Source of the DNA: Terrabacter sp. Ter38
GTDB lineage: Bacteria > Actinomycetota > Actinomycetes > Actinomycetales > Dermatophilaceae
Length of the DNA stretch: 64,000 nucleotides
NCBI RefSeq assembly: GCF_024519435.1
Contig: NZ_JALJRZ010000006.1
Coordinates: 248,001-312,000 of the forward strand
Direction of reading: 5' to 3'
Below the pieces are notes generated by a model. It was not told the origin of the DNA. It did not search any database and saw nothing but the letters and a program-made list of their open reading frames with translations. Position numbers and translations under genes: made by a program. Each line of letters begins with the position of its first letter. Within the stretch, counting starts at the first letter, position 1. Positions 22,857 through 31,604 of this stretch are shown here, piece by piece.

Positions 22857-23237
22857 GTGCTCCGACGCCTCACCCTCGCCTGCGCCACGGCCACCCTCGC
22901 CCTCGCCCTCGCCGCCTGCGGTGGCAGCTCGCCCGCCTCGTCCCCCGAGGCCGCCGCGCACCCGGACTGGGCCGCCGTCACCGAGCTCGTCTGCCCGTCG
23001 AGCGGCGACACGCAGGGGTCGCTGGCCGAGCACAGGATCACGTGCACGGACGCGCAGGGCAAGCCGCTCGAGGCGGCCTTCTACGACCAGGCCGTCGAGC
23101 TCGACCGGCGGGTCAGCACGTTCGAGTGCAAGGGCGGCGTGAAGTCGGTGGCTGGCACGACCTGGATGGTCCCCGCCGTCACCGACGAGAAGGTCGTGGC
23201 CAAGCTGCTCGACGCCGGCGGCATCAACCTCTGCTGA
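22857..23237 (+). CDS. Small secreted lipoprotein
   Basis: 126 residues. A lipoprotein signal peptide ends in the lipobox LALAACGG (Cys21). The mature part is about 105 residues with three Cys residues (CPSS, ITCTDA, FECKGG) plus a C-terminal Cys, so disulphides are likely. Not a recognised family; a short outer-surface protein. GTG start at 22857 with only a weak GGGA upstream. Confidence 0.75.
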   Translation: MLRRLTLACATATLALALAACGGSSPASSPEAAAHPDWAAVTELVCPSSGDTQGSLAEHRITCTDAQGKPLEAAFYDQAVELDRRVSTFECKGGVKSVAGTTWMVPAVTDEKVVAKLLDAGGINLC

Positions 23238-23256
23238 GCCCGTGCGCCCCGGCACC

Positions 23257-23634
23257 TCAGGCCGACGGAGGAGCCGCATCCCGCCGCGCGAAGGGGCCGA
23301 ACCATGTCAGCACCGTGTTGACGGCGACGACCACGGCGACGACGACGGCCCACGGGAGCGGCAGGACCGCGAAGCCCGCGAGCGCAGCGCCCCCGAGCAC
23401 GACCACCTTGGTCAGGACGCCGAGCACGGGCACCTGCACGACGGCCCGGGGCGCCGCGAAGAGTCCCCAGAGGATGACGGCGGCCGCGGGTACGAGGACC
23501 CCGCCGAGCACGTGGGCGGCGGTGGTGGCCCCGAGCGTGGCTCCCCAGACCGCGAGCAGGACGACGGCCAGCACCTCGACGCCGAAGGCGACGACGTCGT
23601 TGGCGTTGACGCCGGCGACGGAGCGCGGGGTCAC
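23257..23634 (-). CDS. DUF2568 (YrdB-like) membrane protein
   Basis: 125 residues with four hydrophobic helices and the short polar C-terminus typical of DUF2568/YrdB proteins: VVAFGVEVLAVVLLAVWG, then HVLGGVLVPAAAVILWGLFAAPRA and WAVVVAVVVAVNTVLTW. Function unknown. The GTG start overlaps the TGA of the hydrolase gene by four bases (GTGA), so translation is coupled to it. Confidence 0.82.
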   Translation of the reverse strand: MTPRSVAGVNANDVVAFGVEVLAVVLLAVWGATLGATTAAHVLGGVLVPAAAVILWGLFAAPRAVVQVPVLGVLTKVVVLGGAALAGFAVLPLPWAVVVAVVVAVNTVLTWFGPFARRDAAPPSA

Positions 23635-24278
23635 GGGTCCGGCTCGTCGAGGAAGGCGTGCGTGAGGTCTGCGAGCTCCCGCGCCGACTCGGTGTTGACG
23701 AGCGCCCCGGCACCGTCGATGACCTGCAGGCGCGCCGTCGGCAGGTGCTGCGAGAGCTCCTGCGCCGCGACGATCCCGGCCTTGTCCCTCGACCCGGCGA
23801 CGAGGAGCACCGGCGCCGTGACGGCGCGCAACGACTCCGTGCCGTCGAAGCCCTTGAGCGCGTCGAGGACCGCGAGCATCCTCGGCCGTGACACCCCGGC
23901 GTCGACGAGCCTGCTCTCCGGGACGAGCCGCATCGCGAGCCGCTGCATCCGCAGGGCTCCCCGGCCCGGGCGCACGAGCGCACCGCCGAGGACGAGACGC
24001 CCGACGAGCTCAGGCCGCTCGACGGCGAGGCGCAGCGCGACGCTCGCACCGACCGAGACCCCGACGAGGTCAGCCTGCTTGACGCCCTGGAGCTCGAGCT
24101 CGTCCGCGACACCCGACGCCGCGTCGCCGAGGTCGAAGCCGACGGGGTCCTTGGGCTTGAGCCCCTTCATCCAGGGGGCCGTCATCGGGCGGCCGGCGCC
24201 GTAGGCCGACACGAAGTCCTGCCACGCGATCGGCGACTGGCCGAGACCGTGCAGCAGGACGAGCGGGCGAGGAGCCAC
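23631..24278 (-). CDS. Alpha/beta hydrolase lacking the usual catalytic histidine
   Basis: 215 residues, alpha/beta hydrolase fold: oxyanion motif VLLHGLGQSPIAW, nucleophile elbow GVSVGAS (Ser), and the acid region VAGSRDKAG. In the family the last motif is normally GAGHLVN..E; here it is GAGALVNTE, so the catalytic His position holds Ala. The protein may be inactive or use another His (LTHAFLDE lies close by). The GTG start lies right after the tdh stop, and its end overlaps the DUF2568 gene, giving the operon tdh, hydrolase, DUF2568. Confidence 0.85.
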   Translation of the reverse strand: MAPRPLVLLHGLGQSPIAWQDFVSAYGAGRPMTAPWMKGLKPKDPVGFDLGDAASGVADELELQGVKQADLVGVSVGASVALRLAVERPELVGRLVLGGALVRPGRGALRMQRLAMRLVPESRLVDAGVSRPRMLAVLDALKGFDGTESLRAVTAPVLLVAGSRDKAGIVAAQELSQHLPTARLQVIDGAGALVNTESARELADLTHAFLDEPDP

Positions 24279-24279
24279 G

Positions 24280-25317
24280 TCAGCTCCAGTCGAGGACGAC
24301 CTTGCCGCACTGGCCGGACCGGGCGGTCTCGAAGGCCTCCTCCCACTGCTCGGCAGGGAAGCGGTGGGTGATGACCTGGGCGACGGCGGAGCGGAAGCGC
24401 TCGGACGTCGCGATCATCTGCGACATGGCGTACCACGTGTCGTACATCTCGCGGCCGTAGATGCCCTTGAGCGTGATCATGTGGGTGATGACCTTGCCCC
24501 AGTCGAGCTCGTAGGACTGGTGCGGCAGGCCGAGGAGCGCGATGCGACCGCCGTGGTTCATGTTGGCGATCATGTCGGTGACGGCCGGCGCGGCACCGGA
24601 CATCTCGAGCCCGATGTCGAAGCCCTCCTTCATGCCGAGGTGGGCCTGCGCGTCGGCGAGGCTCTCGCGCGTCACGTTGATGGTGAGGTCGGCGCCCGCG
24701 TGCTCGGCGAGCGCGAGGCGGTAGTCGCTCGCGTCGGTGACGACGACGTAGCGGGCTCCCGCGTGGCGCGCGATCGCGGCCGCCATGACGCCGATGGGCC
24801 CGGCGCCGGTGATGACGACGTCCTCGCCGACCATCGGCCACTGCAGCGCGGTGTGAGTGGCGTTGCCGAGCGGGTCGAAGACGGCCCCGAGGTCGGGGTC
24901 GAGGTCGGCGGGCTGGATCCACGCGTTGCTGGCGGGGATGACGACGTAGTCGGCGAAGGCGCCGTCGCGGTTGACGCCGATGCCCTCGGTGCGGATGCAG
25001 AGGTGGCGCCGGCCGGCGCGGCAGTTGCGGCAGCGGCCGCAGACGATGTGGCCCTCGCCCGAGGCGCGGTCACCGACCGAGATGCCGGTGACGTCCTCGC
25101 CGACCTCGACGACCTCGCCGTAGAACTCGTGCCCGATGACGAGGGGCGGGGTGACGGTCGAGGCCGCCCAGTCGTCCCAGCCGGCGAGGTGCAGGTCGGT
25201 GCCGCAGAGGCCCGCCCGCAGGACGCGGATCTTGACGTCGGCGGGCCCGCACTCGGGCTCGGGACGGTCGACGAGCGAGAGGCCGGGGCCTGCGGTCAGC
25301 TTGGTGAGTGCGCGCAC
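24280..25317 (-). CDS. tdh: L-threonine 3-dehydrogenase
   Basis: Zinc enzyme that oxidises L-threonine to 2-amino-3-ketobutyrate with NAD+, the substrate of Kbl. 345 residues. Motifs: catalytic zinc [30 protein letters not shown], structural zinc Cys in [15 protein letters not shown], nucleotide site [18 protein letters not shown], and TDH-specific [12 protein letters not shown] and [11 protein letters not shown]. The N-terminus MRALTKL matches E. coli Tdh, so GTG 25317 is the start. There is no ribosome site, but CAGACT lies exactly six bases upstream, which suggests a leaderless RNA. Confidence 0.95.
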   Translation of the reverse strand: MRALTKLTAGPGLSLVDRPEPECGPADVKIRVLRAGLCGTDLHLAGWDDWAASTVTPPLVIGHEFYGEVVEVGEDVTGISVGDRASGEGHIVCGRCRNCRAGRRHLCIRTEGIGVNRDGAFADYVVIPASNAWIQPADLDPDLGAVFDPLGNATHTALQWPMVGEDVVITGAGPIGVMAAAIARHAGARYVVVTDASDYRLALAEHAGADLTINVTRESLADAQAHLGMKEGFDIGLEMSGAAPAVTDMIANMNHGGRIALLGLPHQSYELDWGKVITHMITLKGIYGREMYDTWYAMSQMIATSERFRSAVAQVITHRFPAEQWEEAFETARSGQCGKVVLDWS

Positions 25318-25349
25318 GAGGAGAGTCTGCCACTGCCGATAATGGGAGC
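25318..25349. promoter_or_regulatory. Compact divergent promoter between tdh and the Fur-family gene
   Basis: Only 32 bases separate the two start codons. GATAAT (25338-25343) stands six bases before GTG 25350. On the other strand CAGACT (25324-25329) stands six bases before GTG 25317. Both RNAs would be leaderless, and one bound protein could block both. Confidence 0.55.
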
Positions 25350-25850
25350 GTGCCCCCCTCTGCCGAGAGCCCCGCCCCGAGCCCCCGGGTGGCCACCGCC
25401 GTCGCCCGGCTGCGGTCTGCCGGTGAGCGCGTCACCCCGGCGAGGTATGCCGTCCTGCACGTCATCGACGCCGCCGACCTCTCCGACGAGCACCTCACGG
25501 CCGAGCAGATCGGCACGCGCGTGGCCGACGTCGAGCCGAGCGTGCACCGAGCCACCGTCTACCGCACGCTGACCGCGCTCGTCGAGACCGGCGTCCTCTC
25601 GCACGTGCACCTCGGCGGCACGGCGACGGTCTACCACCTCACCGAGCCGCCACCGGCGCGGCAGCACGAGCACGACGCCCACGACCACGGACACGCCCAC
25701 GTCCAGTGCCACGTCTGCGGGCGTGTGCTCGACGTGGCACCGGACGTGTTCGACGAGGTGGCCGCGCGGCTGCGCGCCGACCTCGGCTTCACCCTCGACA
25801 CCGGTCACGCGGCCCTGCTCGGCACGTGCCGCGACTGCCGGACCCCCTGA
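25350..25850 (+). CDS. Fur/Zur-family metalloregulator
   Basis: 166-residue metal-sensing repressor. The winged helix covers [20 protein letters not shown] to [17 protein letters not shown]. The hinge and metal sites include the His-rich run [18 protein letters not shown], and the structural zinc uses CHVC and CRDC (two CxxC pairs). It is probably Zur-like or Fur-like; the metal cannot be told from sequence. GTG 25350 was chosen because of the GATAAT box six bases upstream; an upstream in-frame GTG at 25308 has no support. Convergent with the alpha-galactosidase gene (seven bases apart). Confidence 0.9.
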   Translation: MPPSAESPAPSPRVATAVARLRSAGERVTPARYAVLHVIDAADLSDEHLTAEQIGTRVADVEPSVHRATVYRTLTALVETGVLSHVHLGGTATVYHLTEPPPARQHEHDAHDHGHAHVQCHVCGRVLDVAPDVFDEVAARLRADLGFTLDTGHAALLGTCRDCRTP

Positions 25851-25857
25851 CCAGCGG

Positions 25858-28059
25858 TCAGACGGCGCGCAGGTCGAGGAGGTAGCCCTGGGCCGGGCCC
25901 ATGATCGGAACCGGCAGGCCGACGGTCGTCAGGACCGACCCCGGGACGACGACGCCGTCCTCGACGAGGGCCGGCTCCCACCAGCCCGGCGGGGTGTTCT
26001 GCACGACGGCGGGCAGGCCGGCCTCGGGACGGAGCCGGACGGCATACGACCGACTGGGGTCGAGGCCCGGAAGGGGGAGCGCCCCGGTCGTGGCGTCGCG
26101 ACCGGTCACGAGACGGGCCACCGTGTAGGCCGCGCGGCTGCGGTCGGCGTCGACGGTGCCGGTGACGATGACCGTGCCGTCGGGGCTCTCGGAGCGCACG
26201 AGGTCGCCGGTGTGGAGCAGCGGCCGCAGCTCCCGCGCGAGCGCGGTCCACCCCGTCAGCGCCTCGAGCTCCTCGTCGGAGCACTCGGTGATGTCCCACT
26301 CGAGACCGGCGTGCCCCTGGAGCGCCATGAGCGTGCGGAAGCCGAGGTCGACGGTGCGGTGCGTCGTGTGGGCCGTGGCCGGCCCGACGTGGGTGCCCAT
26401 GAGCTCGGCCGGCACGAGAAGGCTCGTCCAGCGCTGGATGTTCGCCCGCTCGAGCGCGTCGTTGCAGTCGCTCGTCCAGATGCGGTCGGTGCGGTCGAGC
26501 ACGGCCAGGTCGACGCGCGCGCCACCGCTGCTGCACGACTCGATCTCGAGCTGCGGGTGACGCGCCCGGAGGTCGTCGAGCAGGCGGTAGAACGCGAGCG
26601 TGTGCGCGTGCACGGCAGGGGCGTCGACGAGGTGCCCGGTCGGGCCGTCGACGGTGTGCACGGCCTCGAGCAGGTCCCGGTTGTGGTCCCACTTGATGTA
26701 GTCGATGCCGATGTCGGCGACGAGGCCGCTGATCCGCTCGAGCAGCTGGGCGTAGGCGTCGTCGTCGGTGAGGTCGAGCAGCTGCTGCCAGCGCCACTCG
26801 CGCGGTGAGCCGGCTACCGGGCGCAGCACCCACTCGGGGTGCTCGCGCACGAGGTCACTGTCCTCGTTGACCATCTCGGGCTCGAACCACAGCCCGAACT
26901 CGAGACCGAGGTCCTTGACGTGGTCGACGAGCGTGCCCATGCCCTCGGGCCACACGTCGGTCGAGACGACCCAGTCGCCGAGGCCTGCGCGGTCGTGCCG
27001 ACGGCCGCCGAACCAGCCGTCGTCGAGGACGAAGCGCTCGACCCCGATGCGGGCGGCCGTGTCCGCCAAGGCTTTCAGGTGCTCGAGGTCGGTCTCGAAG
27101 TAGACGGCCTCCCACGTGTTGAGCACGACGGGACGCGGCCGCGACGGGTGGCCGACGCGGGCACGGAGGCTGCGGTGGAGGCGGCGCGAGAGTCCGTCGA
27201 GCCCCTCGGTCGAGTGCACGAAGACGACGGTCGGCGCCGCATACGACTCCCCCGGCGCGAGGCGCACCTCGCCGGGAGCGAGCAGCTCACCTCCGCCGAT
27301 GACGGCGTGGTGGCGACCGGCGCCCTCGGGCAGCGCCTCGACGAGGTGCTCGTGGTTGCCGCTCCAGGCCGTGTGCACGGCCCAGACCTCGCCCGAGCGC
27401 CAGTCGAACCCGGCCGTGCCGGCCATCATGAGCAGCGTCGCGTCGTGGCCGGTGCGGCCGCGGCGGCTGGCGCGCAGGTGGGTGCCGTGGTCGAGGCGAC
27501 TGCGCTGCGGCGACCGCTCGCGGCACCAGCGGCCGGTGAGGTCGAGCACCTCGTCGGCGCGCAGGGGCAGCGGCAGGATCGCGCGCAGTGCCGAGACGTC
27601 GAGCGGGGCGGTGTCCCCGCCCGTGTTGGTCACCGACGCGTCGACGCGGAGCACACCGTGCTCGTCGAGGGCGTGCCGCAGCTCGAGACGTATGCCGTCC
27701 GGCGAGCTCGCGCGGGTCACGACCGCGCCGTCCGCGACCTCGGTGGTCACGTCGTGCCAGCGCACGGCGCCCGCGGACCCGGCGCGGTGGCCGGCCCAGC
27801 CGGGCGTGCCCGACCAGCCGTCGGCCTCGCCGGGCAGCACGGTGAGCGGCCACGGCACGTCGAGTGCGCTGTGGCCGACGGGCGCCAACGTCAGCGCGGG
27901 AAGGGCGGCATACGTGCTCGCCCCGCCCTCGAGCGCGGGTCCCCAGTGGATGACCTCGGGCAGCCCGGAGCCGCCGGGGCGCGGCTCGAGCACGAGCGCG
28001 GTCCCGGCGGACTCCAGGTGGACGGTGGACTGGATGGACTGGTCGGTCAGGTCGGTCAC
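25858..28059 (-). CDS. Alpha-galactosidase (GH36)
   Basis: 733 residues, cytoplasmic glycoside hydrolase family 36, releasing galactose from alpha-1,6-galactosides such as melibiose and raffinose. N-terminal beta-supersandwich domain, then a TIM barrel: VLNTWEAVYFETD, FVLDDGWFGGRR, LWFEPEMVN, nucleophile D458 in YIKWDHNRD, and acid/base D531 in WTSDCNDALER. No signal peptide, so the substrate must be imported, which fits the permease genes directly upstream. GTG 28059 is one base after the permease stop. Last gene of the leftward operon. Confidence 0.95.
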   Translation of the reverse strand: MTDLTDQSIQSTVHLESAGTALVLEPRPGGSGLPEVIHWGPALEGGASTYAALPALTLAPVGHSALDVPWPLTVLPGEADGWSGTPGWAGHRAGSAGAVRWHDVTTEVADGAVVTRASSPDGIRLELRHALDEHGVLRVDASVTNTGGDTAPLDVSALRAILPLPLRADEVLDLTGRWCRERSPQRSRLDHGTHLRASRRGRTGHDATLLMMAGTAGFDWRSGEVWAVHTAWSGNHEHLVEALPEGAGRHHAVIGGGELLAPGEVRLAPGESYAAPTVVFVHSTEGLDGLSRRLHRSLRARVGHPSRPRPVVLNTWEAVYFETDLEHLKALADTAARIGVERFVLDDGWFGGRRHDRAGLGDWVVSTDVWPEGMGTLVDHVKDLGLEFGLWFEPEMVNEDSDLVREHPEWVLRPVAGSPREWRWQQLLDLTDDDAYAQLLERISGLVADIGIDYIKWDHNRDLLEAVHTVDGPTGHLVDAPAVHAHTLAFYRLLDDLRARHPQLEIESCSSGGARVDLAVLDRTDRIWTSDCNDALERANIQRWTSLLVPAELMGTHVGPATAHTTHRTVDLGFRTLMALQGHAGLEWDITECSDEELEALTGWTALARELRPLLHTGDLVRSESPDGTVIVTGTVDADRSRAAYTVARLVTGRDATTGALPLPGLDPSRSYAVRLRPEAGLPAVVQNTPPGWWEPALVEDGVVVPGSVLTTVGLPVPIMGPAQGYLLDLRAV

Positions 28060-28060
28060 G

Positions 28061-28978
28061 TCATCCCTTGGTCGCGCCGAGCGTCAGGCCGGCCACGAAG
28101 TGTCGTTGGAGCACGAAGAAGATCACGAGGGTCGGGATCGCGACGATCATCGACCCGGCTGCCACGAGGTTGTTGTCCGTGAAGAACTGGCCCCGCAGGT
28201 TGTTGAGCGAGCTCGTCACCGGGAACTTGTCGCCCTGCTGGAGCAGCACCGTGGCCCAGAAGAACTCGTTGTAGATCCACGTCGTCTGGAGCACCGCGAG
28301 CGCGGCCAGGGCCGGGCGGCAGAGTGGCAGCGTGATCTGGAAGAACTGCCGCGTCACGCTCGCCCCGTCGATGACGGCCGACTCGTAGAGCTCCTTCGGC
28401 AGTGCCTTCATGTAGTTGCTGAGCACGAAGGCGCAGAAGCCGATCTGGAAGGCCATGTTGACGAGGATCAGGCCGACGAAGCTGTTGAGCAGGGTGCCCG
28501 AGTCGCTGATCCACAGGGGCACCTCGATGGCGCGGAACATCCGGTAGACCGGGATGAGCAGCGCCTGGGGCGGCAGCAGGTTCGCGGCGAGGAAGAAGCC
28601 GAGCAGCGCGAGGTTGAACCGGTACGAGAAGCGCGCGACGACGAAGGCCACGCAGCACGACAGGAACAGCGTGAGGATGACCGCGGGGATCGTGATGATC
28701 GCCGAGTTCGTGAAGTGCAGCCCGAAGTCCGCCTGCTGCCACGCGTTCGTGTAGTTGTCGAGCGTGAAGCCACCCCACGACACGTAGCCGTTCTTCGCCG
28801 TGAAGGCGTAGTCGCGGAACGAGTTGACGAGCGCGAGGAGCAGCGGGAACAGCCAGATCAGCGAGATCAGGGCGAGCATGACCGGCAGCAGCCAGCGACG
28901 GCCCGACTGCGGGCCCCCCTCGTGCGGCTTGAGCAGCGCCTCGCTGCGCTCCTGCACCGGGTCTGCGGCGAGGGACAT
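28061..28978 (-). CDS. Carbohydrate ABC transporter permease (MalG type)
   Basis: 305 residues, inner-membrane permease of the CUT1 class with six predicted helices. The EAA loop that docks the ATPase is LPKELYESAVIDGASVTRQFFQITLP. GGAGGAG overlaps the end of the upstream permease gene, with one base between stop and start. It pairs with the MalF-type permease to form the import channel for the galactoside binding protein. Confidence 0.93.
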   Translation of the reverse strand: MSLAADPVQERSEALLKPHEGGPQSGRRWLLPVMLALISLIWLFPLLLALVNSFRDYAFTAKNGYVSWGGFTLDNYTNAWQQADFGLHFTNSAIITIPAVILTLFLSCCVAFVVARFSYRFNLALLGFFLAANLLPPQALLIPVYRMFRAIEVPLWISDSGTLLNSFVGLILVNMAFQIGFCAFVLSNYMKALPKELYESAVIDGASVTRQFFQITLPLCRPALAALAVLQTTWIYNEFFWATVLLQQGDKFPVTSSLNNLRGQFFTDNNLVAAGSMIVAIPTLVIFFVLQRHFVAGLTLGATKG

Positions 28979-28979
28979 G

Positions 28980-29873
28980 TCACTCCTCCTTCATGGCGAT
29001 GCGCAGGTAGATGAAGACGAGCACGCTCGAGATGAGCAGCATGATCGTCGCGAGCGCCGACCCGAAGCCGATGCGGCTCGCCTCGCCGACGACGTTCTGG
29101 GTCACGAGCGTCGAGATCAGCTCGAGGCCGTTGCGGCCCTTGTTGATGACCCACACGAGGTCGAAGGCGCGCAGCGACTCGATGAAGGTGACGACGAGGA
29201 CGATGATGTTGATCGGCCGCATCACCGGGAAGACGACCTTGAAGAACGTCTGCGACTCGCTCGCACCGTCGATCCTGGCCGCCTCGCGCAGCGAGGGGTC
29301 GACGCCCTTGAGGCCGGCCAGGTAGAGCAGCATGATGTAGCCCGCGTGGCGCCAGCTCGCGGCCACGAGCGCGGCCCACAGGTTGACGTTCGGGTCGCCG
29401 TACCAGTCGGTCGTGCCGCCCGTGATCGCGTTGATCAGGCCCTGGTCCCGCGAGTAGATGAGCTGCCAGATGAAGCCGATGAGGGCCAGCGACAGCACGA
29501 CCGGCAGGTAGATGCTCGTCTGGTAGAACCGCGTGCCCGCGACGCCCCGGTCGACGAGCACGGCGAAGAGCATGCCGAGCGGCGTCGCGACGAGGAACAT
29601 CACGGCGAGCCAGATCAGGTTGTGCTGGATGGCCGGCCAGAACGGCGGGTAGATCGTGGCGATGTCCCGGTAGTTCTGCAGCCCCACCGACTTGATGCCG
29701 GAGAGCGGCCCGATCCCGTCCCAGTTGGTGAAGGAGAGCAGGACCGAGCCGATCGCCGGCAGCCAGACGAGCCACAGGACGATGAGGGTCGGCACGATGA
29801 CCATTAGCGACACCACGACCTTGTCGCGTGTCGACAGCTGGTCGATACCTCTGTACTTGCGCTTGCTCGCCAT
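28980..29873 (-). CDS. Carbohydrate ABC transporter permease (MalF/UgpA type)
   Basis: 297 residues, CUT1 permease with six helices. EAA loop: DPSLREAARIDGASESQTFFKVVFP. Second gene of the operon, 16 bases after the binding protein. No ATPase gene lies in the operon or elsewhere in the window beside it. Many actinobacterial sugar importers share one MsiK/UgpC-type ATPase encoded elsewhere, so this is expected. Confidence 0.93.
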   Translation of the reverse strand: MASKRKYRGIDQLSTRDKVVVSLMVIVPTLIVLWLVWLPAIGSVLLSFTNWDGIGPLSGIKSVGLQNYRDIATIYPPFWPAIQHNLIWLAVMFLVATPLGMLFAVLVDRGVAGTRFYQTSIYLPVVLSLALIGFIWQLIYSRDQGLINAITGGTTDWYGDPNVNLWAALVAASWRHAGYIMLLYLAGLKGVDPSLREAARIDGASESQTFFKVVFPVMRPINIIVLVVTFIESLRAFDLVWVINKGRNGLELISTLVTQNVVGEASRIGFGSALATIMLLISSVLVFIYLRIAMKEE

Positions 29874-29889
29874 GGCGGCTCGCCTCCCG

Positions 29890-31242
29890 TCAGGAACCGA
29901 AGATGCTCTTCTTCTGGGCCTCGATGCTCGTGAGGAGACCGTCGATGTCCTTCGGGTTCTTGATGAAGCTCTGGATGGCCGGGATCATCACCGTCGACGC
30001 GAAGTCGGGGCGGGTGTCGCGGTCCATGAACTGCGCGATCGACTTGGCCGACTTCACGTACTCCAGCGACTTCTTCTGCAGGGCCGTGTAGCCGCTCGTG
30101 TCAGCCGTCTGGTTGGTGGCGATGACGCTCGGGTCGGCCTTGAGGGCCAGCAGCTGCGCCTCGGGCTGGGAGATGTACTGGAGCAGCTTCTTGGCGCCGC
30201 CCTCGTTCTTCGGCTTGGCACTCATCATGTAGCCGTCGATGGGTGCTTCGATGGCGTCGGTGCCGATCGTCGAGTCGATCTCCGGGAAGGTGAAGAAGTC
30301 GAGGTCGTCCTGCTCGGCGCCCTTGCTGAACTGCTGGGCGAGGAACGAGCCGAGGACGTACATGCCGGACTTCTTCTGCTGGAGCGACTGTGCCGCCTCC
30401 TGCCACGTGCGACCGAGCGAGTCGGCCTGGTGCAGGGGGAGGATGCCGGCCCAGGTGTCGAAGACCTTCTTGACCTTGGGGTCGGTCCAGGACTCCTTGC
30501 CGGCCATCAGGCTGACGTGGAAGTCGTAGCCGTTGACGCGGAGGTTGATCTGGTCGAACGTGCCCATCGCGGGCCAGCCGTCCTTGTCGCCGAAGGCGAT
30601 CGGGGCCAGTCCGTCCTTCTTCATCTGGGCACCGAGGGCGTTGAGGTCGTCGAGGGTCTTGGGGACCTCGTAGCCCTTCTCCTGGAAGACGCTCTTGCGG
30701 TAGAAGACCGCCCACGGGTAGTTCGTGATCGGCACGAAGTACTGCTTGCCGTCGGCCGCGGTCGAGGCCTTCTTGAGGGCGTCGGACATGCCGGTGATGT
30801 TCTTCCACACGTCGGAGATGTCGCCGACGAGGCCCTTCTCAGCGAAGAACTGCATGCGGTAGCCCGCGAACCACGTGAAGACGTCGTCGGGCGAGCCCTG
30901 CAGGTAGTTGTTGATGTTCTCCTGGAAGGAGTTGTGGTCAACGGTGTTGATCTTGACCGTCGTGCCGGGGTTGGCCTTGGCGAACGCGTCCATGTAGGAC
31001 TGCACCGCGGCCTTCGGCACGGCGTCCGACTGGTTGGAGCCGACGGTCACGGTGCCGGTGACGGCCCCCGTCGGCACGCCGGTGCTGCCCGTGCTGTTGG
31101 AGCTGCACGCGGCGAGGCCGCCCGCTCCGATCAGGGCGCCGACGCCGAGCGCGCCACGCAGCAGGGTCCGACGGTCGACGCCGCGGACGGAGGGGGGAAC
31201 CATGCGGGCCAGGTACTCGGCCTCGCTCGAGGGGCGGGTCAT
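29890..31242 (-). CDS. Extracellular sugar-binding protein of the galactoside importer
   Basis: 450-residue solute-binding lipoprotein (SBP_bac_1 type). The N-terminus has a twin-arginine-like signal (RRTLLRGALGVGALIGAGG) and lipobox LAACSS, so it may leave by Tat and be anchored as a lipoprotein. The mature domain shows DDVFTWFAGYRMQFFAEKG, YFVPITNYPWAVFYRKSVF and AEQDDLDFFTFPEID. ATG 31242 is set by AAAGGAG seven bases upstream; the frame is open further but not protein-like. First gene of the leftward operon; its neighbours point to alpha-galactosides as ligand. Confidence 0.93.
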   Translation of the reverse strand: MTRPSSEAEYLARMVPPSVRGVDRRTLLRGALGVGALIGAGGLAACSSNSTGSTGVPTGAVTGTVTVGSNQSDAVPKAAVQSYMDAFAKANPGTTVKINTVDHNSFQENINNYLQGSPDDVFTWFAGYRMQFFAEKGLVGDISDVWKNITGMSDALKKASTAADGKQYFVPITNYPWAVFYRKSVFQEKGYEVPKTLDDLNALGAQMKKDGLAPIAFGDKDGWPAMGTFDQINLRVNGYDFHVSLMAGKESWTDPKVKKVFDTWAGILPLHQADSLGRTWQEAAQSLQQKKSGMYVLGSFLAQQFSKGAEQDDLDFFTFPEIDSTIGTDAIEAPIDGYMMSAKPKNEGGAKKLLQYISQPEAQLLALKADPSVIATNQTADTSGYTALQKKSLEYVKSAKSIAQFMDRDTRPDFASTVMIPAIQSFIKNPKDIDGLLTSIEAQKKSIFGS

Positions 31243-31316
31243 TGCGGTCTCCTTTGACGCTGTGCCGGGTTCGTTGTCGAGAGGAAGCGACAGAGTCGAA
31301 CATCTGCCACCAGAAA

Positions 31317-31332
31317 CCTTCAACAACAAACA
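31317..31332 (-). promoter_or_regulatory. TGTT-repeat element (candidate DeoR site), left side
   Basis: Reads TGTTTGTTGTTGAAGG on the minus strand, about 75-90 bases before the binding-protein start. It shares TGTTtG and TGTTGA with the right-hand element. Confidence 0.4.
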
Positions 31333-31429
31333 GAGGATGTCGGCGCCCGGTGTCGCTGTCAAGGGATTCGTCGAGACCCACAGCCGCCTGCGACCGAACC
31401 GAGACCTCGAGTCGGCCCTGACCTCGGCT

Positions 31430-31445
31430 TTTACACCGTTGTAAA
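31430..31445. promoter_or_regulatory. LacI-type palindromic operator
   Basis: TTTACA, four bases with central CG, TGTAAA: a 16-bp palindrome with the central CpG typical of LacI/GalR sites. The regulator encoded in this locus is DeoR-type, so a LacI-family protein from elsewhere may add control. Confidence 0.55.
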
Positions 31446-31555
31446 GAGATTCATGGGCGGACGGCACCCCCGTCGGACGGTCTGGGCAGCCGGCTCGTCC
31501 GCGGTCCCACGCATCGAGACCACCGGTCGACAGCCGGACACGGACACGTCCGATG

Positions 31556-31573
31556 TGTTTGAAAATGTTGACA
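31556..31573 (+). promoter_or_regulatory. Direct-repeat element overlapping a -35 box (candidate DeoR site)
   Basis: TGTTTGA and TGTTGAC are spaced ten bases apart, one helix turn, as for DeoR-family sites. The second copy contains the -35 TTGACA of the beta-galactosidase promoter; the RNA start would be within a few bases of ATG 31605. Confidence 0.45.
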
Positions 31574-31604
31574 TCGCGGCGAGCAAAGCGACACCCTGTG
31601 TCCC

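Larger units (their letters stand above)
31243..31604. promoter_or_regulatory. Shared control region of the galactoside locus
   Basis: 362 bases between the divergent binding-protein and beta-galactosidase genes, with no convincing gene. It is more AT-rich than its surroundings. It holds a TGTT-repeat element on each side (31317-31332 and 31556-31573), a palindrome of LacI type (31430-31445) and a perfect -35 TTGACA (31568-31573) facing the beta-galactosidase. The latter overlaps the right TGTT element, so binding there would block RNA polymerase. Confidence 0.6.

Noticed and set aside
17146-24279. Mobile element boundaries around the block between kbl and tdh
   Set aside because: I looked for flanking direct repeats, terminal inverted repeats, integrase or tRNA target and saw none, so insertion is inferred only from gene order.
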